Positions 19,815 through 29,001 of a stretch of 64,000 bases of DNA are shown one piece after another. Every line of letters begins with the position of its first letter. The stretch's first letter is position 1. Origin of the DNA: Betaproteobacteria bacterium (GTDB lineage Bacteria; Pseudomonadota; Gammaproteobacteria; Burkholderiales; SG8-39); contig JACPYS010000058.1 in assembly GCA_016195915.1 (NCBI GenBank), positions 1 to 64,000 on the forward strand. The letters are read 5' to 3'. The notes under the pieces are model-generated. The model saw only the letters and a program-made list of their open reading frames with translations. It ran no database searches and had not been told where the DNA came from. Both the position numbers and the translations under genes were made by a program.

Positions 19815-21926
19815 TCAGCGGACGGTCAGCCTTTCGTTGACGATTCTGGGCGTGATAAACACCAGGAGCTCGGTGCGTGCGGACTGCTGCGCCTGGTTGC
19901 GGAACAAAAAGCCCACGTAGGGCAGCTCGCCGAGCACGGGGATGCGCGTGATATCGGTCCGGTCGGTCTGCTCGAAGATGCCGCCGATCACCACGGTGCC
20001 GCCGTTCTCGACCAGCACTTCGGTCTTGACGTGCTTGGTGCTGATTTGTACCCCCGCGGGCGTGGTCGCGCCGGGCGAGTCCTTGTTTACGTCGAGCGTC
20101 ATGATGATGTTGCCATCGGGCGTGATCTGCGGTTTCACCTTGAGCGACAGATTGGCCTTGCGGAACGCCACCGTGGTGGCGCCGCTGGAACTCGCCTGCT
20201 GATAGGGAATTTCCGTGCCCTGCTCGATCAGCGCCTCGACCTGGTCAGCGGTGAGCACGCGCGGGCTGGAAACGATCTTGCCTTTGCCGTCGGCTTCCAG
20301 TGCCGAAACCTCCAGATTGAGAAAGCGGGTCGCCGCCTTGTTGAACAGAATGAACGAGAACACGCCCGGGTTCAACGTATTCAGGCCCGACGACGGGAGG
20401 TTCACGCTAAGCGAGTCGGGGAGAAAGACCCCGGTCGCCGCCTGAGGTGTTCCCTGTACCGAGCCCGCGTGGCCGCCCGTGTCGGTCAGGGAGCCGCCGA
20501 CCGTATATCGGGCGCCGTCCTTGCCAAGAACCTTGTTATTCCCGCTGAAGTCGTGCATGCCGAGCCGTGCGCCGAGGTTCTTGCTGAAGGTATCGGCAGC
20601 CTCGACGATGCGCGCCTCGATCATCACCTGGCGCACCGGCACGTCTATCTTGGCCAGGAGTTTGCGCACCTCCTCGAGCTTGCTCGGCGTGTCCTGCACG
20701 AACAGGGTATTGGTGCGCGCATCGACCACCGCGCTGCCGCGCTTGGAAAGTATCGGCTGGGTCTTGTCACCGAGCAGCTTCTGCACCTCGGACGCCTTCT
20801 GATAATTCATCTGGAACGATTCGGTGCGTGTCTGCTCGAGTTCGACGATCTGCTGTTGCGCTTCCAGCGCAATCTTCTCCCGGGTCGCAAGTTCGTCACG
20901 CGGCGCGATCCAGATCACGTTGCCGCTGCGCCGGCTGTCAAGGCCGCGCGTCTGCAGAATGATCTCGAGCGCCTGGTCCCAGGGTACGTCCTTGAGGCGC
21001 AGCGTGATGCTGCCCGTGACTGTATCGCTGGTGATCACGTTCAGGTCCGTGAAATCGGCGATGACGTTGAGCACCGCGCGCACCTCCACGTTTTGGAAGT
21101 TGAGCGACAGCTTCTCGCCGGTGTAGCGGCCCTTCTGCGTTGCGCGGGCCGAGGTATCGGCGGCGACCGGGCGCACTTCGACCACGAACTGGGTGTCCGT
21201 CTGGTACGCGTTGTGCTCGAAATTGCCCTTGGGCTCGATCACCATGCGCACGTTCTCGCCCTGCTGGAATGTGTTGATCGTCTGCACCGGCGTGGCGAAA
21301 TCCACCACGTCCAGGCGCCGCCGCAGGTTGTCCGGCAGCGACGTCTTGACGAATTCGACCACCAGGTTCTGTCCCTGCTGCCGCAAGTCGATCCCGGTAT
21401 CGGCGTCCGCCAGGTCGATGATCACGCGGGCCTCGCCCGTGCGCCCGCGGCGGAAGTCGATATCCCGAATCGCGTGCTTGGTGCTGCCCTTTCCTTCGGG
21501 AAAACTTGGTGGCGCGCCGCTGGATGCGATCGGCGCCACCGCGGCCGCGGACAGCGTCACCACGAGCGTGTTGCCCTCGACGGCCATTTCGTGGCTCACC
21601 GAGCGGCGCAGATTGAGCACCAGGCGCGTCTTCTCCGCGCCCTGTACGAGGTTCATGCTTCGCAATTCGCCTTCGCCTATGTCCTGGCTCGCGCGTCCGA
21701 GTGCATTCGCGGTGTTGGCGAAATCGATTGCGAGACGCGCGGGACTGGCCACCGTAAAGTTCGGCGGCACCGCGGCCAGCGGGAGCTTGGTCTGGATGCG
21801 CACCACGACCTTGCCGCCCTGCTGGGTTACGTTGAACGCCTCGATGCTGTTGGCCTGCGCCCACGCCAATCCGAGCCCCAGCAGCCACAGCGTCACCACG
21901 TGGAAAACGGCTCGGAATTTAGTCAT
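19815..21926 (-). CDS. pilQ: Type IV pilus secretin PilQ
   Basis: A 703-residue outer-membrane secretin through which the pilus is extruded. Signal peptide about 1-24 (cut after AWA). Two AMIN domains, roughly residues 28-110 and 155-240, bind peptidoglycan. An STN/N0 domain follows near KLSLNFQNVEVRAVLNVIAD, then the N1 domain (QKLLGDKTQPILSKRGSAVV) and the secretin core, which ends in VENGGTVVIGGIFEQTDRTD and PVLGELPYVGFLFRNQ. It is the last gene of pilMNOPQ, overlaps pilP by 4 bp, and is followed by a strong terminator. Confidence 0.95.
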   Translation of the reverse strand: MTKFRAVFHVVTLWLLGLGLAWAQANSIEAFNVTQQGGKVVVRIQTKLPLAAVPPNFTVASPARLAIDFANTANALGRASQDIGEGELRSMNLVQGAEKTRLVLNLRRSVSHEMAVEGNTLVVTLSAAAVAPIASSGAPPSFPEGKGSTKHAIRDIDFRRGRTGEARVIIDLADADTGIDLRQQGQNLVVEFVKTSLPDNLRRRLDVVDFATPVQTINTFQQGENVRMVIEPKGNFEHNAYQTDTQFVVEVRPVAADTSARATQKGRYTGEKLSLNFQNVEVRAVLNVIADFTDLNVITSDTVTGSITLRLKDVPWDQALEIILQTRGLDSRRSGNVIWIAPRDELATREKIALEAQQQIVELEQTRTESFQMNYQKASEVQKLLGDKTQPILSKRGSAVVDARTNTLFVQDTPSKLEEVRKLLAKIDVPVRQVMIEARIVEAADTFSKNLGARLGMHDFSGNNKVLGKDGARYTVGGSLTDTGGHAGSVQGTPQAATGVFLPDSLSVNLPSSGLNTLNPGVFSFILFNKAATRFLNLEVSALEADGKGKIVSSPRVLTADQVEALIEQGTEIPYQQASSSGATTVAFRKANLSLKVKPQITPDGNIIMTLDVNKDSPGATTPAGVQISTKHVKTEVLVENGGTVVIGGIFEQTDRTDITRIPVLGELPYVGFLFRNQAQQSARTELLVFITPRIVNERLTVR

Positions 21927-22453
21927 CGTTGTGCCTCCTGAACCAATTGCAGCGCGCCGGCGCGTTCCACCCAGTCGCCGCCGCCGTCCTGAACCAGCTC
22001 CTTGATGCTGATCTGACTATCGTCGATGGCGTTGATCACGCCGAAATTCTGGCCCATGTAGTTGCCTTTCTTGACGCGAAACAGATTCGGCCCGGCCCGC
22101 ACGATGCCGAAGGTTTCCGGGCCCTGCGTGAGGGTACCCACCATCCGGATTGCCTCGAGGGGGTAGGACTCTAGCGGCTCCTTCGGCCGGTTCTGCTCGG
22201 CCTGCAAGCGGGAGTTGGCCGGTCCCTTGGTGCTCGCCGCCTGTCCAAACTCGATACGAGAGGCCTGAAACGGGTCGAGCTGCCCCTCCGCCTTGTACGG
22301 CACCGGTTCATACTGCCGGACCTGCGGCAGCGGTTCGACCCTGCCGCGCAATTCTTTGGTAAGCCCGTTGAGCTCCTGCCTGAGATCGTTGTGCTGCTCG
22401 CCGCCGCAACCGGTCGCAAGCAGCACGCAACACGTGATCAGCGCTTTCCTCAT
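21923..22453 (-). CDS. pilP: Type IV pilus assembly lipoprotein PilP
   Basis: A 176-residue inner-membrane lipoprotein that links the PilNO complex to the PilQ secretin. The lipobox is LLATGCGG, with the lipidated Cys near residue 16. The C-terminal HR-type beta domain contains LEAIRMVGTL and VKKGNYMGQNFGVINAIDDSQI. It overlaps pilO and pilQ by 4 bp each, so the operon is translationally coupled. Confidence 0.93.
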   Translation of the reverse strand: MRKALITCCVLLATGCGGEQHNDLRQELNGLTKELRGRVEPLPQVRQYEPVPYKAEGQLDPFQASRIEFGQAASTKGPANSRLQAEQNRPKEPLESYPLEAIRMVGTLTQGPETFGIVRAGPNLFRVKKGNYMGQNFGVINAIDDSQISIKELVQDGGGDWVERAGALQLVQEAQR

Positions 22454-23106
22454 TTTTTCGCGGCCTTCTTCGCGGCCTGCGTCGACTGGCGCTGCTTGGC
22501 GATTTCCTCGTCATCGAGGTAGCGGAAGGTCCGCGCGGTTGCGTCCATGTTCAGCCTGCCGTCCTTGCCGGCACTGCTGATCGAGACATCGTTCAGCGTC
22601 ACGATGCGCGATAGCTGTCCCACATCGCTGGCAAACGCGCCGATGTCGTGGTAATTGCCGGTGACCTTGAGGGAGATCGGCAGCTCAGCGTAGAACTCCT
22701 TCGATATCTCACCGCCCGCAGGCCGGAACAGTTCGAATTCGAGACCGCGCCCGAGTCCGGCCTGGTTGATGTCATTGAGGAGACCGTCCATCTGCGCCTT
22801 GTTTGGCAGCTGTTTGAGAAGCGCGCCGAATGAACTGTCTATTTCGCGCAATTGCTGCCGGTGCAAGTCGAGATTGATCGCCTTCTTCTTCTTTTCCACG
22901 TATTCGTCCTTGAGCTTGGATTCCTGCGCCACGCCCTGGTCCAACTCATCCATCTGCCCCTGCCAGACGAGAGCATAGGCCGCAATAAGCAGTGCGACCA
23001 GCAGGCCAAGCAGAGCCGCCGCCTTCGGCAATGCCGGCCAGGTTCCGGGATCCTTCGGGTTGAGGTGTTTGAAGTCTTCGAGGAATTCGCTGACGTTGAA
23101 CGCCAT
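22450..23106 (-). CDS. pilO: Type IV pilus inner-membrane platform protein PilO
   Basis: 218 residues from ATG 23106 (MAFNVSEFLEDFKHLNPKDP); upstream in-frame codons are shadow sequence of pilN. One membrane helix (AALLGLLVALLIAAYALVW) is followed by a coiled coil (LKDEYVEKKKKAINLDLHRQ) and a ferredoxin-like periplasmic domain. It forms heterodimers with PilN to align the pilus machine. The C terminus is a Lys/Ala-rich tail. It starts 4 bp after pilN ends. Confidence 0.93.
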   Translation of the reverse strand: MAFNVSEFLEDFKHLNPKDPGTWPALPKAAALLGLLVALLIAAYALVWQGQMDELDQGVAQESKLKDEYVEKKKKAINLDLHRQQLREIDSSFGALLKQLPNKAQMDGLLNDINQAGLGRGLEFELFRPAGGEISKEFYAELPISLKVTGNYHDIGAFASDVGQLSRIVTLNDVSISSAGKDGRLNMDATARTFRYLDDEEIAKQRQSTQAAKKAAKK

Positions 23107-23110
23107 GGCC

Positions 23111-23731
23111 CTACCCCTTCTTGGCCGCTGCGGCAGCCTTCGCGGCGGGCTTGGCGTCGCCCTTCGCGCCATCCTTGCCCGCGTCGGCCTTGGGGCGTTT
23201 GAGCGACAGGTTCATGTTGAATTCGCTCACCTTGCGCTTCTCGGCAGTGCCCGACTTGATCTCCACTAGCTGCGGCTGTTCGAGCCATTGTGAAGACTCG
23301 ATGTTGCGCATCAGCACCGATACGCGTGCATTGGATTGCGCGTATCCAGCCAGGCTGATGCGCGCGCCCTTTTGCGTCACCGTCCTCAGATACACGCCCT
23401 CCGGCACCTGCCTTACCAGTTCTTCGAGCAGATACACGGTCTGCGCGCGGTCGGTCTGAAGCGCCTCGATCACCTGCTTGCGCGCGAGCAACGCGGCGAT
23501 CTCATCTTGGAGTTTCTTGATCTCCTCAATCTCCTTCTCGAGCCCGGAAATCTCCTTTTTCAGGAAATCATTGCGTTGAACTTGCGCATCGACGCGGTTC
23601 CCATTTACAAACCACGCCGCACCGGCAATCACCGCGCCCAACAAGGCGGTGCCGGCGGCAAGCACGAAGAAATAGTTGCGCGCCCGTTTGCGCCGTTCCT
23701 CGCGATGGGGAAGAAGATTGACGCGGATCAT
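23111..23731 (-). CDS. pilN: Type IV pilus inner-membrane platform protein PilN
   Basis: 206 residues. The cytoplasmic N terminus MIRVNLLPHREERRKRA contains the NLLP motif that docks onto PilM. One membrane helix (FFVLAAGTALLGAVIAGAAWF) leads to a coiled coil (LEKEIEEIKKLQDEIAALLA) and a ferredoxin-like domain. The last ~30 residues are an Ala/Lys tail. It overlaps pilM by 4 bp. Confidence 0.93.
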   Translation of the reverse strand: MIRVNLLPHREERRKRARNYFFVLAAGTALLGAVIAGAAWFVNGNRVDAQVQRNDFLKKEISGLEKEIEEIKKLQDEIAALLARKQVIEALQTDRAQTVYLLEELVRQVPEGVYLRTVTQKGARISLAGYAQSNARVSVLMRNIESSQWLEQPQLVEIKSGTAEKRKVSEFNMNLSLKRPKADAGKDGAKGDAKPAAKAAAAAKKG

Positions 23732-24804
23732 GTCGGGTCGAACCTCCGCATGGCGAGCCCGCAGGCGACGATCAGCGACGGCGCATCGGCCATCAGCTTC
23801 TTCAACTGGACGCGCTCCGAGTGCCCCATCGTTGCGAACGGATTCGCCACCACCGTATTGACCTGGGTGCGCGTATGCACCACCTCCTCCAGGCCGGTCA
23901 ACACGGCCGACCCGCCGGCGAGCAGGATATGGTCGACGCTGTGATATTGCGTCGACGTGAAGAAAAACTGCAAGGCGCGCTGTACTTCCAGCGAAAGGTT
24001 TTCCATGAACGGACGCAGCACTTCGGCCTCGTAATCGTCAGGCAGGCCGCCCGAGCGCTTTGCGTTTTCCGCTTCCTCGGGGCTCATGCCGTAGCGGCTG
24101 ACGATATCCTGACTGAGCTGGTTGCCGCCGAATGCCTGCTCGCGCGTATATACCGTGTTGTCGTTTCGGAGCACCGACACGTTCATCACGTTGGCACCGA
24201 CATCGACGATCACGATGTTCTGATCCTTGCCCGCACCCGGCAGCGCCTTCCAGACAAGTTCGAGAGCCGCCTGCTGGGCGAAGGACTCGATGTCCATCAC
24301 GCTTGGCAGCAGGCCCGCCGATTCGGCGACGGCCACGCGGTCCTCGACCTTCTCCTTGCGCGTCGCTGCGATCAACACCTCCTGCTCCTCGGGCGAGGAG
24401 GGAGACGGGCCGATCACCTGGAAGTCGAGATTCACTTCCTCGAGCGCGAACGGGATGTACTGGTTGGCTTCCGCCGTGACCTGCACCTCGAGTTCTTCCT
24501 CGCGCAGACCCGCCGGGACAATAATTTTCTTCGTGATCACGGCGCCCGTCGGCACCGCCATGGCGACGTGCTTCGAGCGCGTTCCGAGCCGCTTATAGAC
24601 TCGCTTGACCGCTTCTACGACGACCTCAAGAGAATTCATGTTCCCGTCGACCACCGCGTCACGGGGCAGGGGCTCGATGGCATAACGCTCCACGCGCAGC
24701 ACACCCTTTCCGGCGTCGACAATCTCTAGCATCTTCACCGAAGACGAGCTGATGTCCAACCCGAACAGCGGCGGAGCCTTGGGTGTGAAGAGGTCGAGTT
24801 GCAA
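23728..24804 (-). CDS. pilM: Type IV pilus assembly ATPase-fold protein PilM
   Basis: A 358-residue cytoplasmic actin/FtsA-like protein. It contains the phosphate-1 motif FGLDISSSSVKMLEI, IVIVDVGANVMNVSVLRND (phosphate-2) and HILLAGGSAVLTGLEEVV (adenosine motif). It binds nucleotide and the PilN N terminus. It is the first gene of the operon, divergent from mrcA across 209 bp of AT-richer DNA. Confidence 0.94.
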   Translation of the reverse strand: MQLDLFTPKAPPLFGLDISSSSVKMLEIVDAGKGVLRVERYAIEPLPRDAVVDGNMNSLEVVVEAVKRVYKRLGTRSKHVAMAVPTGAVITKKIIVPAGLREEELEVQVTAEANQYIPFALEEVNLDFQVIGPSPSSPEEQEVLIAATRKEKVEDRVAVAESAGLLPSVMDIESFAQQAALELVWKALPGAGKDQNIVIVDVGANVMNVSVLRNDNTVYTREQAFGGNQLSQDIVSRYGMSPEEAENAKRSGGLPDDYEAEVLRPFMENLSLEVQRALQFFFTSTQYHSVDHILLAGGSAVLTGLEEVVHTRTQVNTVVANPFATMGHSERVQLKKLMADAPSLIVACGLAMRRFDPT

Positions 24805-24895
24805 GGCGTTTTTCCTTTCCGCATTGGCCGCTTAGGCGCAATACGTATAATTCGCTTTAAATCCTAGCAACAACCCCCAGTCCATGTAAAGCAAT

Positions 24896-24923
24896 TTGTT
24901 CACACAGCAGGTGCCATTATAAT
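24896..24923 (+). promoter_or_regulatory. Sigma-70 promoter of mrcA
   Basis: TTGTTC (24896-24901) and a perfect TATAAT (24918-24923) are separated by 16 bp in the AT-rich pilM-mrcA gap, about 90 bp before the mrcA start. The pilM promoter must lie in the same 209-bp gap. A weaker minus-strand candidate (TATACG within 24840-24850) was seen there. Confidence 0.6.
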
Positions 24924-25013
24924 GTTTCTGTCTCTTTACCGCCGCAATGGTGCGTGCTACGGCATCTTCTGCGCGGTCGATTGCCGTCCTGCCATTGTGC
25001 CCGGAACCCTCTG

Positions 25014-27338
25014 ATGTGGTTGCGTTTTCTTCTGTTTCCACTGGCCCTCCTGGGAGGACTGTTGGTCGCGGGTGCCTGCGCAGCCGGCCTCGTATTGATT
25101 CTGGCTTACCCCAATCTCCCGTCGCTCGAAGTGCTCACCGATTACCAGCCGAAGATCCCGCTTCGCGTTTATACGACCGAGGGCGTGCTGATCGGTGAGT
25201 TTGGCGAAGAGCGGCGCACGATCGTATCCATCGGCGAGGTTCCCGAGCGGCTCAAGAAGGCAATCCTCGCCGCGGAGGATGAGCGTTTCTACCAGCACGC
25301 CGGGATCGACTATTTCGGCGTCGCCCGCGCGGCGTACGCGAACCTGGTGACCGGGGGCCGGCGGAAGGGCGCGAGCACGATCACGATGCAGGTGGCGCGA
25401 AACTTCTTTCTCTCCTCCGAAAAGACGCTGGTGCGCAAACTCTACGAGGCGCTGCTCGCGTTCAAGATTGAGAACAATCTGGGCAAGGACCAGATCCTCG
25501 AACTGTACGTCAACCAGATCTACCTCGGACAACGCGCCTATGGATTTTCCGCCGCCGCCCGGATCTACTACGGCAAGTCGCTCGACCAGCTGACGCTCGC
25601 GGAGGCGGCGATGCTCGCCGGGCTTCCCAAGGCGCCATCCACATTCAATCCGGTGGTCAATCCCGCGCGCGCCAGGCAGCGCCAGCAGTACGTACTGCGC
25701 CGCATGCGCGAGCTGGGACACATCGACGCAAACGAGTTCGAGCAAGCGTCGAAGGCTCCGCTGGTGGTAAAACGCGAGATGAACGAGTTCGCGCTCCACG
25801 GCGAACATATTGCCGAAATGGTGCGGCAGGCGGTCTTCGAGCAGTACCCGGAAGACGTGTACACGCGGGGCTTTCGCATCTACACCACCATCCGCAAGGC
25901 GGACCAGGACGCTGCTTACAGCGCATTGCGCCGGGGCGTACTCGAGTACGACCGGCGCAACGGCTACCGTGGACCAGAAGGTTTCGTCGAACTCGCAGAC
26001 GACGCCGGCGATGAAGATTACGACGACGCGCTCGCCAATCACGAGGACAGCGACGACCTGCGCGTGGCCCTCGTGACTTCCGCCGACGCGAAGGAAGTGC
26101 GCGCCGTGACCAAGCTGGGCGAGGAAGTGAGGATCTCGGGCGAAGGACTGCGATTCGTCGCGCGAGCGCTCGATGAGAAGACCGCGCTGGCCCGGCGCCT
26201 GCGGCGTGGCGCACTGATTCGGATCACGCAGGATGAGAAGAGGCTCTGGCAGGTCGCGCAATTGCCCGAAGCCGAGTCAGCGTTCATCTCGGTCGACCCA
26301 CAGGACGGCGCGGTGCGCGCACTGGTAGGCGGATTCGACTTCACGCGCAACAAGTTTAACCATGCGACCCAGGCCTGGCGCCAGCCCGGATCCTCGTTCA
26401 AGCCGTTTATCTACTCGGCAGCCTTGGAAAAGGGGTTCACGCCGGCAACGGTCGTCGCCGATGAGCCGCTGGTGGTGGAAGCCGAGGTCACCGGCAGCCA
26501 GCGCTGGGAGCCGAAGAACTACGACGGCAAGTTCGAAGGTCCGCTGCCCCTGCGCACCGCGCTCGCCAAGTCGAAAAACATGGTTTCGATCCGCGTGCTT
26601 CAGGCGATCGGCACGAAATACGCGCAGGACTACGTCAGCCGTTTCGGTTTCGACGCCGACAAGCACCCGCCCTACCTCACCATGGCACTCGGGGCGGGAT
26701 CGGTTACGCCCTGGCAGATGGCGCGCGCCTACGGTGTGTTCGCCAATGGCGGATTTCTGATCCAGCCGTATTTCATCCAGCGCATCGTCGACGACCGTGG
26801 AAATTCTCTCGGCGCGGCCAAATCGATACGCGCCGGTGAGGAATCATTGCGCGTAATTGACGCGAGGAATGCCTTCATCATGGACAGCATGATGAAGGAC
26901 GTCACGCGCTACGGTACCGCCGCGCGGGTTGCAAGACTGGGGCGACACGATCTTGCGGGCAAGACCGGAACGACCAACGATTTCATCGACGCCTGGTTTT
27001 GCGGCTACCAGCCCGACCTGGTCGGCATTGCGTGGGTCGGTTTCGATCAGCCTCGCACTCTAGGACGTAACCAGACCGGCGGACTCGTATCCATGCCGAT
27101 ATGGATCGCTTACATGGAGAGGGTTCTAAAAGGCGTCCCCGAGATCGAGCGAGATCCTCCGGAAGGGGTAGTCAGCGCTTACATTGAGAGTTCCAGAGGC
27201 AGCCTGCCCGGTGACGCGCGCCGTACCGAGTGGTTCTACCGGGAGAGTTTGCCCAAGGAGACCCCTCCGGAGGCGGAGTCCGAAGCACCGGCCCCGGCAG
27301 GTGCCCCCGGGACCACGCCTCCCAAACGTGAGCCATGA
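25014..27338 (+). CDS. mrcA: Penicillin-binding protein 1A (bifunctional glycosyltransferase/transpeptidase)
   Basis: 774 residues from ATG 25014, which opens the membrane anchor WLRFLLFPLALLGGLLVAG. Family GT51 glycosyltransferase motifs are EDERFYQHAGIDYFGVARA with the catalytic Glu, RRKGASTITMQVARNFFL and LYVNQIYLGQRAYG. The class A transpeptidase has SxxK in GSSFKPF, SxN in AKSKNM and KTG in AGKTGTTNDF. An inserted OB-like domain around 26000-26270 is typical of PBP1a. It polymerises and crosslinks peptidoglycan in the periplasm. The divergent mrcA/pilM arrangement is standard in this lineage. Confidence 0.95.
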   Translation: MWLRFLLFPLALLGGLLVAGACAAGLVLILAYPNLPSLEVLTDYQPKIPLRVYTTEGVLIGEFGEERRTIVSIGEVPERLKKAILAAEDERFYQHAGIDYFGVARAAYANLVTGGRRKGASTITMQVARNFFLSSEKTLVRKLYEALLAFKIENNLGKDQILELYVNQIYLGQRAYGFSAAARIYYGKSLDQLTLAEAAMLAGLPKAPSTFNPVVNPARARQRQQYVLRRMRELGHIDANEFEQASKAPLVVKREMNEFALHGEHIAEMVRQAVFEQYPEDVYTRGFRIYTTIRKADQDAAYSALRRGVLEYDRRNGYRGPEGFVELADDAGDEDYDDALANHEDSDDLRVALVTSADAKEVRAVTKLGEEVRISGEGLRFVARALDEKTALARRLRRGALIRITQDEKRLWQVAQLPEAESAFISVDPQDGAVRALVGGFDFTRNKFNHATQAWRQPGSSFKPFIYSAALEKGFTPATVVADEPLVVEAEVTGSQRWEPKNYDGKFEGPLPLRTALAKSKNMVSIRVLQAIGTKYAQDYVSRFGFDADKHPPYLTMALGAGSVTPWQMARAYGVFANGGFLIQPYFIQRIVDDRGNSLGAAKSIRAGEESLRVIDARNAFIMDSMMKDVTRYGTAARVARLGRHDLAGKTGTTNDFIDAWFCGYQPDLVGIAWVGFDQPRTLGRNQTGGLVSMPIWIAYMERVLKGVPEIERDPPEGVVSAYIESSRGSLPGDARRTEWFYRESLPKETPPEAESEAPAPAGAPGTTPPKREP

Positions 27339-27429
27339 GCCGGAACGAACGCGGTTACGCACCGGTCCGCACCGCGCTTCGAGCTGGCACTCTTCGGTCC
27401 TTTACCTTTCTTGCTACCATCCCAAGACC

Positions 27430-27633
27430 ATGTCGATCCGCGCGTTATATCCGAAGCTGGCCCTGCTCGCTGTGCTGGTCATGCTTTCTTCCTGCGGGCA
27501 GAAGGGGGCCCTTTACTTCCGCGACAGTCCTCCGCCAGGCGTTAGGCCGGAGAGGCCCATACCGGAGAAACCAACGCCTTACCCGAGCGAACCGACGCAA
27601 CCGGGTAAAGAAAACAGTTCGGAGCGGAATTAG
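27430..27633 (+). CDS. lptM: LPS translocon maturation lipoprotein LptM (YifL family)
   Basis: A 67-residue lipoprotein from ATG 27430. The signal sequence LALLAVLVMLSSCGQKG has the lipobox Cys, and the diagnostic CGQKGALYF follows at once, as in YifL. The rest is Pro-rich and polar. In E. coli LptM assists LptD maturation. The position just upstream of lysA is the conserved context of this family. Upstream in-frame codons belong to the end region of mrcA and were excluded. Confidence 0.88.
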   Translation: MSIRALYPKLALLAVLVMLSSCGQKGALYFRDSPPPGVRPERPIPEKPTPYPSEPTQPGKENSSERN

Positions 27634-27744
27634 CGGAGCGGAATTAGCGAGGCGGAACTTGCGGCCTTCCGAGCCGCGCGCTTGAATCCGCAGGTCCTTT
27701 TCTCACGTCTTCTTACCGGTGTTCACGAAGGGAGTTGTCGGCAG

Positions 27745-29001
27745 ATGAGCTTTGCGTACCGCGACGGCGTCTATTGTGCGGAAGGCCTTTCGCTGGAGGT
27801 CGTCGCGCAACGCTATGGCACGCCCTGTTACGTCTACTCCCGCGCCGCGATCGAAAGCGCGTATCGGGAGTTTGAGCAGGCTTTCGCGGTCGCCGACCCA
27901 CACCGGCGCGCGCTCATCTGCTATTCCGTCAAGGCTAACTCCAACCTCGCGGTGCTTTCCCTGCTCGCGCGTCTCGGGGCCGGCTTCGACATCGTCTCCG
28001 GAGGGGAACTCGCCCGCGTGCGCGCGGCAGGCGGCGATCTGCGCAAGGTGGTGTTTTCGGGTGTTGGAAAGACCGAGGCAGAGATCGTACAGGCGCTCGA
28101 GGCAGGCATCCTGTGCCTCAACCTCGAATCCGGGGAAGAGCTCGAGCGCACCGACGCGATTGCCCGGCGGCTCGGCTTGCGCGCAGCGGTCGCGTTTCGC
28201 GTCAATCCTGACGTCGATGCAAAGACGCTCCCTTATATCTCGACGGGCCTGAAGCAGAACAAGTTCGGCGTGTCCTACGCGGAGGCTGAACGCCTTTACC
28301 GCGATGCGGCTGCCCGGCCGAACATCGAGGTGGCGGGCGTGGGCTGCCACATCGGCTCGCAGCTCACCGATCCGGCGCCGCTTGCGGACGCGGCGCGGCG
28401 CATCGTGGCGCTCGCCGAACGGCTCGAGAGACATGGCATCGCACTCCGGCACGTCGATCTCGGCGGCGGCTTCGGTATTCGTTACAACCACGAATCCCCG
28501 CCCTCGATCGGCATATTCATTGCGACCTTGTGCGGCGCCCTGGGCGCGCGGCGCGAAACGCTCATCGTCGACCCGGGTCGCGCCATCGTCGGCAATGCGG
28601 GCGTGCTGCTCACGCGCATCGAGTACGTCAAGCGTGGTGAGGCGCGGAACTTCGCCGTTGTGGACGCAGCCATGAACGACCTGCTGCGCCCCGCTCTGTA
28701 TCAGGCGTGGCACGAAGTCGTGGCGGTGCGTCCCGCCGGCGTAGCCATCGACAGCTACGACGTGGTCGGGCCGGTGTGCGAGACCGCAGACTTTCTCGGC
28801 AAGGAACGCAAACTGTCGATCGTGTCAGGCGGGCTGCTTGCGATCCGCTCAGCGGGCGCCTATGGCATGGCAATGAGTTCGAATTACAATTCGCGGCCTC
28901 GCTGCCCCGAGGTGGTGGTGAGCGGCGCGCGGGCCGAGCTGGTGCGCCCGCGCGAACACGTGGAAGAACTTTATTCGCAGGAGTCGATTCCAGCATGGTG
29001 A
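27745..29001 (+). CDS. lysA: Diaminopimelate decarboxylase
   Basis: 418 residues from ATG 27745 (MSFAYRDGVYCAEG); an alternative start at 27682 would add 21 atypical residues. It is a fold-III PLP enzyme that converts meso-diaminopimelate to lysine. The PLP Lys is in CYSVKANSNLAVL. Other motifs are GFDIVSGGEL, the His in GCHIGSQL, the phosphate-binding DLGGGFGIRY and the active-site Cys region VCETADFLG. The C terminus carries SSNYNSRPR. It overlaps the efflux adaptor start by 7 bp. Confidence 0.93.
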   Translation: MSFAYRDGVYCAEGLSLEVVAQRYGTPCYVYSRAAIESAYREFEQAFAVADPHRRALICYSVKANSNLAVLSLLARLGAGFDIVSGGELARVRAAGGDLRKVVFSGVGKTEAEIVQALEAGILCLNLESGEELERTDAIARRLGLRAAVAFRVNPDVDAKTLPYISTGLKQNKFGVSYAEAERLYRDAAARPNIEVAGVGCHIGSQLTDPAPLADAARRIVALAERLERHGIALRHVDLGGGFGIRYNHESPPSIGIFIATLCGALGARRETLIVDPGRAIVGNAGVLLTRIEYVKRGEARNFAVVDAAMNDLLRPALYQAWHEVVAVRPAGVAIDSYDVVGPVCETADFLGKERKLSIVSGGLLAIRSAGAYGMAMSSNYNSRPRCPEVVVSGARAELVRPREHVEELYSQESIPAW